Shown here piece after piece: positions 39,230-47,946 of a stretch of DNA of 64,000 nucleotides (position 1 is its first letter; every line of letters begins with the position of its first letter). Source of the DNA: Paenirhizobium selenitireducens ATCC BAA-1503. Its GTDB lineage: Bacteria > Pseudomonadota > Alphaproteobacteria > Rhizobiales > Rhizobiaceae. The stretch is from assembly GCF_000518785.1 (NCBI RefSeq), contig NZ_JAEG01000008.1, positions 186,001-250,000 of the forward strand. Direction: 5' to 3'. The translations under genes and the position numbers were made by a program. The notes under the pieces were generated by a model. It ran no database searches and was not told where the DNA came from. It saw only the letters and a program-made list of their open reading frames with translations.

Positions 39230-41035
39230 TCAGGCCTCGTCCTCGTCCTTGGCAACAGCCGGCCAGTGCACCTGGTCGAGGCTCGCCAGCATGCCGTTGG
39301 CGATTTCGCGTTCGCCCATGATGACGCGGTCGGCACCCAGTTTCAGCAGATGTTCGACCTCGGCATCGGTATGGGCGCGAGCCAGGATCAGAATCGCCGG
39401 GTTGATCGCGCGCGCCTGCTGGATCACGTTGCCGGCCTCGAAGGCGTTCGGAATAGCCACGACGATGCTTTTGGCGGCGGCGATGTTGGCAAGCTCCAGC
39501 ACTCGCTGCGAGGTGGCATTGCCCATGATGACCTCGGTCTTCTGACGCAGCAGGTCTTCCACCGGCCGGTCGGAATCCTCGACCACCAGGAACGCGACGC
39601 CATTGGCCCGCAGATTGTCTGAGACGATCTTTCCGACCCGGCCGCAGCCGACCACGATCGCATGGCCTGTGAGCGTGCTCGCCGTGGCAAGCCGCGGTTC
39701 TTCCTCGACCCCGGCCGTGTCCTCACCCGCCCCCAGGACACCATCCGCTCCCGCGGATTCGCCCGTAGCCAAACCCGCACCCGGCTTTTCTGCGCGCTGC
39801 GGCACCAGACGCGCCTCGATGCGAGGGATGATCCGTTCGGCGAAATAGAACATCAGCGGGTTGAGGATGATCGAAATGATCGCGCCGGCGAGAATCAGGT
39901 CGCGTCCCTCCTCGGGCAGCAGATTAAGCCCGACGCCGAGCTCGGCGAGGATGAAGGAGAATTCGCCGATCTGCGCCAGGCTGGCCGAAATTGTCAGCGC
40001 AGTGCCGGTCGGCATGCCGAAGGCGCGCACGATGACGAAGGCGGCGAGCGACTTGCCGATCAGGATGATGAAGACGACGGCAAGAACCTTGAGCGGGCTG
40101 TCGATCAGGATGTTGGGATCAAACAGCATGCCGACCGAGACGAAGAACAGCACCGCGAAGGCATCGCGCAGCGGCAGGCTCTCTTGCGCGGCCCTGTGCG
40201 ACAGCTCGCTTTCCGCCAGCACCATACCGGCGAAGAACGCGCCGAGCGCCAGCGATACGCCGAACAACTGGGCCGAACCGAAGGCGACACCGAGCGCCAC
40301 CGCCAGCACCCCGAGACGGAAGAGTTCGCGCGAGCCGCTATGGGCGATTGCGTGCAGCATCCACGGGATAACGCGCCGCCCGACCACCAGCATCAGGCCC
40401 AGAAAGGCGCCGACCTTGAGAAGGGTGAGCGCCAGCACCCAGCCGAGATTGAGTTCGATGCCGAGCAGACCGGCGACTGCGGTCGCGAGGGGGTCGGCAT
40501 GGCTCCCACCGCCGTTATTGGCAAAGGCCGGGATCAGCACCAGCGCCAGCACCATGGCCAGGTCCTCGACGATCAGCCAGCCCACGGCGATCTTGCCGCG
40601 CTCTGTCTCGACCAGCCGCCGCTCCTGCAGGGCCTTCAGCAAAACGACGGTCGAGGCGACCGAGAGTGCAAGGCCAAAGACCAGGCCGCCGCCCATCGGC
40701 CACCCCATCAGCCAACCCATGGCCCAGCCGAGCACAGTAGCAAAACCGATCTGCACGATCGCGCCGGGCACGGCGACACCGCGCACCGACAGCAGGTCTT
40801 TCAGCGAGAAATGCAGGCCGACCCCGAACATCAGCAGGATGACGCCGATTTCCGCCAGTTCCGGCGCCAGGTGCTGGTCGGCGACGAAGCCCGGCGTGTG
40901 CGGACCGACGAGAATGCCGGCGAACAGATAACCGACGAGCGGCGGCAGTTTCAGCCGGTGGGCGACATAGCCGAAGGCGAAGGCCAGCACGAGACCGCCG
41001 ACGATGGTGGAGATCAGGGGTGTTTCGTGGAGCAT
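39230..41035 (-). CDS. Kef/YbaL-type CPA2 cation:proton antiporter
   Basis: A 601-residue transporter with about twelve hydrophobic segments (residues 5-385, including [11 protein letters not shown] and [18 protein letters not shown]-like blocks of the family) and a C-terminal TrkA-N (RCK) NAD-binding domain beginning [12 protein letters not shown]. It probably exports K+ in exchange for H+ under stress. The start is ATG at 41035 with GAGG four bases upstream; a TTG one codon earlier is not needed. It is 79 bases upstream of the catalase gene on the same strand, and they may be co-transcribed. Confidence 0.87.
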   Translation of the reverse strand: MLHETPLISTIVGGLVLAFAFGYVAHRLKLPPLVGYLFAGILVGPHTPGFVADQHLAPELAEIGVILLMFGVGLHFSLKDLLSVRGVAVPGAIVQIGFATVLGWAMGWLMGWPMGGGLVFGLALSVASTVVLLKALQERRLVETERGKIAVGWLIVEDLAMVLALVLIPAFANNGGGSHADPLATAVAGLLGIELNLGWVLALTLLKVGAFLGLMLVVGRRVIPWMLHAIAHSGSRELFRLGVLAVALGVAFGSAQLFGVSLALGAFFAGMVLAESELSHRAAQESLPLRDAFAVLFFVSVGMLFDPNILIDSPLKVLAVVFIILIGKSLAAFVIVRAFGMPTGTALTISASLAQIGEFSFILAELGVGLNLLPEEGRDLILAGAIISIILNPLMFYFAERIIPRIEARLVPQRAEKPGAGLATGESAGADGVLGAGEDTAGVEEEPRLATASTLTGHAIVVGCGRVGKIVSDNLRANGVAFLVVEDSDRPVEDLLRQKTEVIMGNATSQRVLELANIAAAKSIVVAIPNAFEAGNVIQQARAINPAILILARAHTDAEVEHLLKLGADRVIMGEREIANGMLASLDQVHWPAVAKDEDEA

Positions 41036-41069
41036 CAAACCTCGCTGGAAATATCACATGGAAAATGCC

Positions 41070-41084
41070 ATATATTGTTTATAT
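41070..41084. promoter_or_regulatory. AT-rich inverted repeat in the Kef/HTH divergent region
   Basis: ATATA-TTGTT-TATAT lies midway between two divergent genes 74 bases apart. It could be a -10 region or an operator for the small HTH protein. Confidence 0.35.
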
Positions 41085-41109
41085 CAACCAATATGGGCAG
41101 CATGGAACC

Positions 41110-41361
41110 ATGGGTCAAGGCACGCCGTCTCCGATTCTCACGCCTGCGCTCTGTCGCGCGGCGCGCGGCATGCTCGACTGGACGCAATCGGACCTTGCCG
41201 AGCATTCGCAAGTGTCGCGCAGCACGATCCGCGACTATGAAGGCGCCCGGCACGAACTGCATCGCCCCACCGCAGCACAGCTGCTGCACGCGCTGGAAGA
41301 GGGCGGCGTCATCTTCATCGAAGTCGAGGGCGTCGGCATTGCACTTGCCGAACGGCGCTGA
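41110..41361 (+). CDS. Small XRE-type helix-turn-helix protein
   Basis: An 83-residue protein that is almost only a Cro/CI-type HTH (RGMLDWTQSDLAEHSQVSRS) followed by a short strand region (GGVIFIEVEGVGI). Such stand-alone HTH proteins are common in Rhizobiaceae. It is divergent from the Kef-type antiporter and could regulate it or itself. Start ATG at 41110; an ATG eight bases earlier is out of frame. Confidence 0.75.
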   Translation: MGQGTPSPILTPALCRAARGMLDWTQSDLAEHSQVSRSTIRDYEGARHELHRPTAAQLLHALEEGGVIFIEVEGVGIALAERR

Positions 41362-41396
41362 GCGGCAAGCCATGCCCGCATGGTCCGGCTGTCAGC

Positions 41397-42644
41397 CTAT
41401 TGCGCGGACAAATCCCGAAGACCGCGCGACAGGCGGTTCATCGGCTCCACCCCGTCTTGCGTGACAAGGAACTGGTCCTCGATCATCAGCGCGCCAAGGC
41501 CCTGCGCATAGAAGGGCGCCTCGAGCGCCACGACCATGCCCGGCAGGATGAGCTCCGGACTGTTGGCGGAAAAGAACGGCCATTCCTCGATGCCGACGCT
41601 GCCGCCGACCGAATGGCCGAAATGGCCGCGGAAATATTCGGTGAAGCCGTCCCTGCGCATCGAGGCCAACATCGCCGCATGCACCGCACCGAATCGGTTG
41701 CCCGGTTTGAGCACGTCGAGGCCGGCGGCGAAGGCGTTTTCCAGCGCAGCGAAGATGCGTTGCGCAAGCGGTGCCGGCGGTCCGAAGCAGAAGGTCCGCG
41801 CCCCGTCGGAGGAATAGCCGTCGACCAGCGTGCCGACATCGGCCTTGATCAACGCGCCCGGCTTCACCACCGCGTTCATGTCAGAAAGATCAGGGCCGAC
41901 GGAGATGAAATCCCAATGTCCGCTGAGAGAAAAGCCGCCAGCCGCGGCCGTCGCCTGGGCGCCGTCCTTCCAGGCCGCGGACAGATCGCCAAGCGAGACG
42001 CCGGGCGCGACAATCGCGGCCATCTGCGAAAGCCCGCCCTCCGCAGCCATCGCCGCACGTCGCAGGCATTCGATCTCGCGCGGCGACTTGACGGCGCGCA
42101 GCCGCCTGAGGACTTCCGAGCCGTCGGTGAACCGCACCTCAGGCAAAGCGCGCTTCAGCTGGTCGAAATCGGCGGCGGGCATGAATTCGAGATCGACGCC
42201 GATCCTTCCATGCGCCAGGCCACGTGCATCCAGAATGTCGCCGAGCAGCGAAAAGCAGGCGGAACGGTCGAAGGTTTCCGGCCGCGAGCCGCTGCGACCC
42301 TGGTCGCGATAGGCGCCATCCACAGCCGCTGGATCGACATCGGCTCGACCGGCAAGGGCGGACAGATCAACCATGTCGATCCAGATACGGTGCGTCGCCA
42401 GATCCACATCCGGCGCCGCCTTGCGGATCTGGCCCGCCGCGTGGTCGCTGGCAACGGCCGCGATCCGGCTGCCGTGATCCGCCGGCACCAGGGCGATCGC
42501 CGGTCCGGCCCGACCCCACATCATGGCGACGCCGGCCGGAGCACCGACGGCATAGCGGAACGCTTCCGGCTGGAACAGCGCGAGCGCGTCGATCCCCGCC
42601 TCCTGCATCAGGCGCTCTGCATGGTGGCGGTCGATGTCGGTCAC
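41397..42644 (-). CDS. M24-family (Xaa-Pro) peptidase-like protein
   Basis: A 415-residue protein with a creatinase-type N-terminal domain and a pita-bread M24 domain. Metal ligands are visible: Asp in IKADVGT, Asp in YSSDGARTF, His in FGHSVGGSVG, Glu in VALEAPFY and Glu in MIEDQFLV. It could be an aminopeptidase P-like dipeptidase or another member (creatinase, ectoine hydrolase); the substrate cannot be told. Start is GTG with AAGGAG nine bases upstream. Confidence 0.83.
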   Translation of the reverse strand: MTDIDRHHAERLMQEAGIDALALFQPEAFRYAVGAPAGVAMMWGRAGPAIALVPADHGSRIAAVASDHAAGQIRKAAPDVDLATHRIWIDMVDLSALAGRADVDPAAVDGAYRDQGRSGSRPETFDRSACFSLLGDILDARGLAHGRIGVDLEFMPAADFDQLKRALPEVRFTDGSEVLRRLRAVKSPREIECLRRAAMAAEGGLSQMAAIVAPGVSLGDLSAAWKDGAQATAAAGGFSLSGHWDFISVGPDLSDMNAVVKPGALIKADVGTLVDGYSSDGARTFCFGPPAPLAQRIFAALENAFAAGLDVLKPGNRFGAVHAAMLASMRRDGFTEYFRGHFGHSVGGSVGIEEWPFFSANSPELILPGMVVALEAPFYAQGLGALMIEDQFLVTQDGVEPMNRLSRGLRDLSAQ

Positions 42645-42906
42645 GGGCGTCGTCTCCTTGCGCGGCGGCTGCCCGACGGCACCGCTTCATCCGGCAAGGG
42701 ATTTAGCCGCGATCCCGCGGCATGGAAAGATCGAGCCTGCAATCTGGGCGGCGCGGTCGGCCATGCCAGGCATTCTCTTCCCGTCGGCACTCGAAATCTT
42801 GGCCCGCGCATACTATCTCTGGCAAATCTTCCGAAGCTGTTTACGATTCGGCACGAGGATGGCTTTTTTGTCTCCGGTCAGCCGCCGGCAGCCTGCGGAA
42901 CAGAGC

Positions 42907-43659
42907 ATGAGATACTACTTGGGAGGGCTTGCCGCCCGCCAGCGCAACGAGGACAGCGACCGCCACCTCGCCCTATACCTGACCTTCGTGGCCGGTGCGG
43001 TGAACGCCGGCGGCTTCATGGCCGTGCAGCAGTACACTTCGCATATGTCGGGCATCGTATCGGCCATCGCCGACAACATGGTGCTCGGCAATCGGTTCCT
43101 GGTCGTCATCGGCGCATCCTCGCTCGCCGCCTTCATTGCCGGTGCCGCCACCTCGGCAATCCTGATCAATTGGGCCCGCCGGCGCGCACTCGAATCCGAA
43201 TATGCCCTGCCGCTCGCCGTGGAGGCGCTGCTCCTGCTGATATTCGGCCTGTCCGGTCTGTTCCTGGCGCCGGGCTCTTCCTCCACCATCCTCCTGACCA
43301 TCAGCCTGCTGTGCTTCATCATGGGCCTGCAGAATGCCATCATCACCAAGCTGTCCGGCGCGCGCATCCGCACCACGCATGTCACCGGCCTGGTGACCGA
43401 TGCCGGCATCGAGATCGGCAAGCTCCTCTATCGCAACGACCCCGCCCGGACGGATCTGGCGCCCGTCGTTGCCGACGGCGCCAAGCTCGCCCTGCTTCTG
43501 TCGCTGATCGGCCTGTTCTTCTCCGGAGGCATTGCCGGCGCCCTGCTGTTCAGCCATTTCGGCCTGCCGGTCGCAGCCCTTTTCGCCCTGCCGCTTGGTC
43601 TCTTCGCGTCTTTCCCGCTCGCCGCCGACATCAAGCAGCACTCCGCCCGGAACGGTTGA
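42907..43659 (+). CDS. YoaK-family (DUF1275) membrane protein
   Basis: A 250-residue membrane protein with about six hydrophobic segments and the family blocks GAVNAGGFMAVQQYTSHMSG and MGLQNAIITKLSGARIRTTH. The function is unknown. A GGAA precedes the ATG. It stands alone between the peptidase and cspA. Confidence 0.83.
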   Translation: MRYYLGGLAARQRNEDSDRHLALYLTFVAGAVNAGGFMAVQQYTSHMSGIVSAIADNMVLGNRFLVVIGASSLAAFIAGAATSAILINWARRRALESEYALPLAVEALLLLIFGLSGLFLAPGSSSTILLTISLLCFIMGLQNAIITKLSGARIRTTHVTGLVTDAGIEIGKLLYRNDPARTDLAPVVADGAKLALLLSLIGLFFSGGIAGALLFSHFGLPVAALFALPLGLFASFPLAADIKQHSARNG

Positions 43660-43763
43660 GAACAGCGCGCTGTGCCGCCGATGGAACAGGGGCAGGCGCA
43701 AGCCGATATGGCTTCCGGGATTCAACCGAAAATGAGCAATTCGACGAAATTCGAAACTAAAAG

Positions 43764-43792
43764 TTGACATCGAAGGTGCAATCGCCTATTTA
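43764..43792 (+). promoter_or_regulatory. Sigma-70-type promoter of cspA
   Basis: TTGACA, a 17-base spacer and TATTTA. Transcription would start near 43799, giving a leader of about 140 bases before cspA, as is usual for cold-shock genes. Confidence 0.75.
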
Positions 43793-43938
43793 CAGCTTGT
43801 CGATATTTGCTTGTTTGACTTTTGTTTTAGCACCCTGACGCCGTGCCCCGACGAACTTCCCTTCAGAAAAGATCGAGCTACCCAGCCGACCGCGCAACCG
43901 CGCGGCGGGATCAAAGTATTGCTATGAAAGGGTTCGCT

Positions 43939-44148
43939 ATGACCACTGGCACAGTTAAATGGTTCAATTCCACCAAGGGCTTCGGCTTCATTCAGCCTGA
44001 CAACGGCGGCCCGGACGTTTTCGTCCACATCTCCGCTGTCGAGCGGGCCGGTATGCGCGAAATCGTCGAAGGCCAGAAGATCGGCTACGAGATGGAACGC
44101 GACAACAAGTCGGGCAAGATGTCCGCCGGCCAGCTGCAGGCCGCCTGA
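43939..44148 (+). CDS. cspA: Cold-shock protein (CspA family)
   Basis: A 69-residue single OB-fold protein that binds single-stranded nucleic acid. RNP1 is KGFGFIQ and RNP2 is VFVHIS. AAAGGG lies six bases before the ATG. It has a clear promoter, a long leader and its own terminator. Confidence 0.93.
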   Translation: MTTGTVKWFNSTKGFGFIQPDNGGPDVFVHISAVERAGMREIVEGQKIGYEMERDNKSGKMSAGQLQAA

Positions 44149-44214
44149 TCGATCTTTGTGCTCTCGGGTGACCACGGATGTACTGGCACCAAAGAGGGCG
44201 CGGGAACAATGAAA

Positions 44215-44242
44215 GGTCAGGCATTTTGCCTGGCTTTTTTTT
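44215..44242 (+). terminator. Terminator of cspA
   Basis: Stem CAGGCA/TGCCTG with a TTT loop, followed after two bases by eight T. Confidence 0.88.
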
Positions 44243-44287
44243 GGCCGAAAGACCGGCACCGCCATCAAACCATCGAGGATCAAAGCC

Positions 44288-44506
44288 ATGACAGAGACCC
44301 AGAGCAAGGCTCGCATTCAGGCCGAAGCGGCCTTTGGCAAGACACAGTCGCAGTTTCTGGCAAGAAGCCGGATCATCTCCGAGAACGACGCTGTCGTTCA
44401 GGAACGCGATGAAAAGACGATGCGCCTCCGCGCTTTGCGGATGGCCAAGGAAGCCGGCGCGACCACCACGCCGTCCTCGACTTCGGCCTATCCGGCCAAG
44501 GACTGA
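44288..44506 (+). CDS. Hypothetical protein, 72 residues
   Basis: A small polar protein (MTETQSKARIQAEAAFGKTQ start, Ser/Thr-rich tail). It is mostly helical in composition and has no signal peptide. GAGG lies nine bases before the ATG. I do not recognise a named family. Position after cspA and before a DUF6481-like gene suggests a small cluster of stress-linked rhizobial genes, but that is inference. Confidence 0.6.
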   Translation: MTETQSKARIQAEAAFGKTQSQFLARSRIISENDAVVQERDEKTMRLRALRMAKEAGATTTPSSTSAYPAKD

Positions 44507-44627
44507 CTGACGGAGCGAAAGCCGCTCCGCCCTTTGAGACCCGCGCGCGAACAACGCATGGCGCCGCAAGGTGCCCGCCGAGCACGCGACTGACAAAACC
44601 CGAACGATCCAATCCGAAAGCGGAACT

Positions 44628-45008
44628 TTGAAGAACACGAGAGACAACGGCCTGTCCGACCGCCGCAAGGCAACAGCCGACGCGAAGAAAATCCTTCTCG
44701 ACAACTATCGCGCAGCGAAAAAAGCAGCCGAGCCGCATATCGAGGCCAAGCAGGCGGAACGCCTGGCAGTGGCAACCGCTCGCGAGGAACGCCGTGCCGA
44801 GCGGGAGCGCGCCAAGGCCGAAGAGCGCGACCGATCGCTTGCCGCAGCCAAGGCGGAAGCCGAAGCCGCCGAAGCCGCCGATCGCGCCGATGCCGAGGCA
44901 CGCCTGGAAGCGGAAACCTCCCGCATCAGCCGCGTCATCGAGGACGAAGCGGCCCGCAAGGCCAAGCGCGATCAGCGCTATGCCAGCAGAAAAGCGCGTC
45001 AGAGCTGA
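44628..45008 (+). CDS. DUF6481-like charged coiled-coil protein
   Basis: A 126-residue, Ala/Glu/Arg/Lys-rich protein with long heptad-like helices (EERRAERERAKAEERDRS), so an extended coiled coil. The N-terminus KNTRDNGLSDRRKAT resembles DUF6481 proteins that often lie near cspA in rhizobia. I chose TTG at 44628 because it starts at the conserved part; an upstream in-frame ATG at 44571 has no support. Function unknown. Confidence 0.65.
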   Translation: MKNTRDNGLSDRRKATADAKKILLDNYRAAKKAAEPHIEAKQAERLAVATAREERRAERERAKAEERDRSLAAAKAEAEAAEAADRADAEARLEAETSRISRVIEDEAARKAKRDQRYASRKARQS

Positions 45009-45065
45009 TAGGCTTCGGCGGTCCTTTGCGACGGCGGGAACTCAGCCGCACACGTTGCGATGCCT

Positions 45066-45094
45066 GGGGCAGGGACGCATCCCCCTGCCCTTCT
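45066..45094 (+). terminator. Hairpin after the DUF6481-like gene
   Basis: An 8-bp stem (GGGCAGGG / CCCTGCCC) with an 8-base loop, followed by TTCT. Confidence 0.55.
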
Positions 45095-45144
45095 GACGTA
45101 TCAGCCTTTGTTCCTGCATCGCTTATCGTGACGGCGGCCTGAGC

Positions 45145-45453
45145 TTACTTGGCCATCGCTTTCATCACGGCGCCGACGAGACCGGTGAGCACGGCACCAC
45201 CGGCCGCGCCGCCGATGGCATCGCCGAGCAGTCCGCCGAGCATGCCGCCGGCAGCCCCACCGGCCGCCGGATCGGTTCCCGTGGCGCCGCCCAGCAGGCT
45301 GCCGAGCAGCGTGCCGCCCGCGACACCGCCGAGCGCACCGCTGATGATCTTCGGCAGTTGGGTCATCGCCGCCTGCTTGAAGGCCGCGCCAACGGCCTGG
45401 CCACCGATGATACCCGCTATGATTTGAGTGATGATGGGCAGGATCGCTTCCAT
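45145..45453 (-). CDS. Small glycine-rich hydrophobic protein
   Basis: A 102-residue protein dominated by Gly/Ala/Leu with GxxxG repeats (glycine-zipper-like: LLGSLLGGATG, GGMLGGLLGDAIGGAAGG). It probably inserts in or lies on a membrane. No cleavable signal with a classical Ala-x-Ala site is obvious. GGGGGA lies upstream of the ATG. Function unknown. Confidence 0.6.
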   Translation of the reverse strand: MEAILPIITQIIAGIIGGQAVGAAFKQAAMTQLPKIISGALGGVAGGTLLGSLLGGATGTDPAAGGAAGGMLGGLLGDAIGGAAGGAVLTGLVGAVMKAMAK

Positions 45454-45640
45454 GTCGAAATCCCCCGAAAAGCCGAAGGCGTCATGTCTTCGGACATCTC
45501 ATTGAGCCACAGATCGGCAGAAAGACAAGCGTTTGTTCCCACCGTCCGGCGATCCGCCTGAAGGCTGGCGCAGTGCGGCCGACAGGTCCATACTGATCTC
45601 GCAAAACACATGGCGTCCACGCACGCGGAGGTTCGTGAAC

Positions 45641-45826
45641 ATGTCTGAACCATCGAAAGAACCGGGACTTCTCAGCCGCGTACTGGCCGTCCTCAGGAAG
45701 CTCGGCATCGTCAAGATCGGCGGCAAGGCGGCCGTGTACAAGTCGGCGAGCGACCGGCCGGCGGAATTCCTGCCATCGGACGAACTGGACATCGACACCC
45801 CCTCATCGAAGACCGACGCCCCCTGA
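45641..45826 (+). CDS. Hypothetical protein, 61 residues
   Basis: A short protein (MSEPSKEPGLLSRVLAVLRK...) with a basic amphipathic N-terminal helix and an acidic tail. GGAGG lies about ten bases before the ATG at 45641, which decides the start. No known family recognised. Confidence 0.5.
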   Translation: MSEPSKEPGLLSRVLAVLRKLGIVKIGGKAAVYKSASDRPAEFLPSDELDIDTPSSKTDAP

Positions 45827-46085
45827 AGGCGGTCAAAGGTCCTACACCATCTGACTGCAGGGCGACATCATCGACAGGGTGTGCCCTCGCAGGGCATTCC
45901 CTGGCTGGCACCGGCCAATTTCTTGCCTGCGCGTCCATCACGGCTGTTTCAATTTTCCCCGATCTCTGTCACAAGCCGCGTCGGAGCGCGGCTGCTGTCA
46001 TCTATAGGACAGGGCCGGGCAGGCTGATTGACGTCTCACCCGCTGCCACGAAACAACGTGACCGTTCCACTTCCATCGCCATCGC

Positions 46086-46622
46086 ATGTCCTTCCAGCCA
46101 CACCGGCCCGACCGGAAAGGCAAGACCGTGCCTGCCGTAAAGGTCCGCCCCGCTGTCGTCCGTGTCAGTGCCCTGGTACCGACCAGTAGCGATGGCGCCG
46201 TCTGCGATGATACGATAGACGAGGCCGAACACGCAGAGCCGGAATCCGACATGCCCAGCAAGCAGAAGCGTACGCGCCTTGAGAAACTTCAGAACTCGTG
46301 GACGAAGGCGACGGCCGAGGAACGCTTCCAGTTCCTCGCCTGGCTGCGTCAGGCGAATATATCCGGCGACGCCTCTGATCCGTCGCTTTGCGCGCCGCCG
46401 ATCGCCAGCGGGCGCTATCTTTTGCCGTCCGCCATCGCCCGCATCCAGGCCATCATGGCCGATCGCGGTGTTGGCCCTGCCGACGTGATGGTCGAAATCG
46501 GCTTCGAGATGGACGACCCGTCGCTGGCCCGCGCGCTCGATGGAAATGCCAGCCTGCGCCTCGCGGTCGTCGCCGCCCTGGAGATCTGGCTGGTCGCCAA
46601 TTCCTCTGCCGCCGCTTCCTGA
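46086..46622 (+). CDS. Hypothetical protein
   Basis: A 178-residue protein. The C-terminal two thirds (from KRTRLEKLQNSWTKATAEER to the end) look like a folded helical protein; the first 55 residues are low in order and may not be translated. ATG at 46251 is an alternative start with GGAA upstream, giving 123 residues. No named family recognised and no link to the neighbours. Confidence 0.5.
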   Translation: MSFQPHRPDRKGKTVPAVKVRPAVVRVSALVPTSSDGAVCDDTIDEAEHAEPESDMPSKQKRTRLEKLQNSWTKATAEERFQFLAWLRQANISGDASDPSLCAPPIASGRYLLPSAIARIQAIMADRGVGPADVMVEIGFEMDDPSLARALDGNASLRLAVVAALEIWLVANSSAAAS

Positions 46623-46954
46623 AAGACCGCACCCGACGCCCGCAAGCCCACGGCAGCGGCTGCAAGGGTAAGGGCGGACGGGGAGATGGAAAACGGGGCG
46701 ACGCCTCGCGCCGCCCCGGAGATTGTGAGACCCTGGAATTGTCGGGATCGGTTGCTGTCGTGTTCCGCCCGAGCTTCCGTCGATCAACGCCTCGCCGTCT
46801 TACTTGTGACCATCCGGCGGGTTCATGATCGTGCGATCGGCCTGCATCTCAAGCCACATGGCGTTGACGACGGCAAGGATCGCGGCGAGCGCGCCACATT
46901 GCGATCAATAAGATGTATTGAAGATGCGCCTTTGCGCCAATCGGTCGCGGGTGT
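46623..46954. other. Gap without a gene, start of a decayed island
   Basis: No frame here resembles a protein. It leads into the gene remnants at 46955-47832. Confidence 0.5.
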
Positions 46955-47158
46955 TCAGCCGAGCGCGACGATGCGGCCGGCCCAATCGCGTTCGATCGGG
47001 CGGTGCGAGGCCATCAGGATCGCGGCCTTCGGCAGCAGATCGCGGATGCCGGAAAGAACCTGGAGTGCGGTCTTCTCGATCGCCCACAGTCTAGAGGCGC
47101 CGGGATCTGCGGTTTTCGTTTCGGGATCGGTCACGTCCAGCCTTGGCAATTCATGCAT
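46955..47158 (-). pseudogene. ABC exporter ATPase C-terminal remnant, CydC-like
   Basis: A 67-residue frame ending in LLPKAAILMASHRPIERDWAGRIVALG. The ASHR motif (switch histidine) and the strand RIVALG are the end of an ABC ATPase and resemble the C-terminus of CydC, part of the CydDC exporter needed for cytochrome bd. Walker A, signature and Walker B are all missing, and there is no membrane part. It is therefore a fragment left by a deletion. Its head faces the broken Rrf2 gene, with an FNR-type box between them. Confidence 0.5.
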
Positions 47159-47195
47159 TCAGCATGGGTATTTACCCGAAAACGGCGCACCAGAG

Positions 47196-47209
47196 ATGAT
47201 TTGGATCAA
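47196..47209. promoter_or_regulatory. FNR/FixK-type binding site
   Basis: ATGATTTGGATCAA reads on the other strand as TTGATCCAAATCAT, one mismatch from the consensus TTGAT-N4-ATCAA. It lies between two divergent gene remnants. Confidence 0.55.
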
Positions 47210-47311
47210 GTTCTTGCGCCTCGATCACGCTCGCGGGACATAGATCAGGCGAAAACCACAAATGCCATATATTCAAAATGCTTGTTTGCGGACACCCTTG
47301 GGGATTATTCG

Positions 47312-47832
47312 ATGCGCATCGGCATGCGGACCAATCTCGCCCCCTGAACGCTGATGTACTGCGCGGTCAATCCACATGTCACCGTTCGCAAGAGCGACAT
47401 CGCAGCCGCCTGCAACGCATCGAAAAACCATCTCGCTCAGGTGATCCGCACGCTCGGCCAGTACGGCTTTGTCGACGCGACCCGGGGCCGCAACGGTGGG
47501 TTGCAGCTGATGCGCCCGCCGGCCGCGATCAACATCGGTTCCGTCTTCCGCATCTTCGAGTCCGACCTGCCGTTTGCCGAGTGCTTCAGCGCCTCCAATA
47601 CCTGCCCCTCGTCGAAGCCTGCTGGCTGCGCAATGCCATCCGCGACGCGGTCGACGCGTTCTATCGTTCGCCGGACAAGGTCCTGCTGTCCGACCTCGTC
47701 GATAGCAACGACCGGCTGGCGGAACTGCTTCATTTCGAGGTGCAGAGCGGTTGCAGCCGCACCGCGGCGCAACGGCCGAAGGCGGCGAAAAGCGAAGGAC
47801 CGAAGGTGCTGGACAACGCGTCAGTCTCCTGA
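47312..47832 (+). pseudogene. Broken Rrf2/NsrR-like regulator
   Basis: The frame starting MRIGMRTNLAP has a TGA at 47345 where relatives carry an amino acid, then continues in the same frame as TLMYCAVNP... through the winged helix (SKNHLAQVIRTLGQYGFV, TRGRNGGLQL) to AECFSASNTCP. A frameshift near 47610 is needed to join LVEACWLRNAIRDAVDAFY and the tail. The joined protein would keep three cysteines (C-x6-C-x5-C) as in the [Fe-S] site of NsrR. One stop and one frameshift make it inactive. Confidence 0.75.
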
Positions 47833-47946
47833 GGTCATTCGCCCGCCGCATGAACTCATTGACAAACGTCAGCATCCTTCGGCGCTGCAGCATATTATAA
47901 GCTGCCTCCCAGAATGATCCTCCTGCAGTTTTCTGGGATGCCTCCG

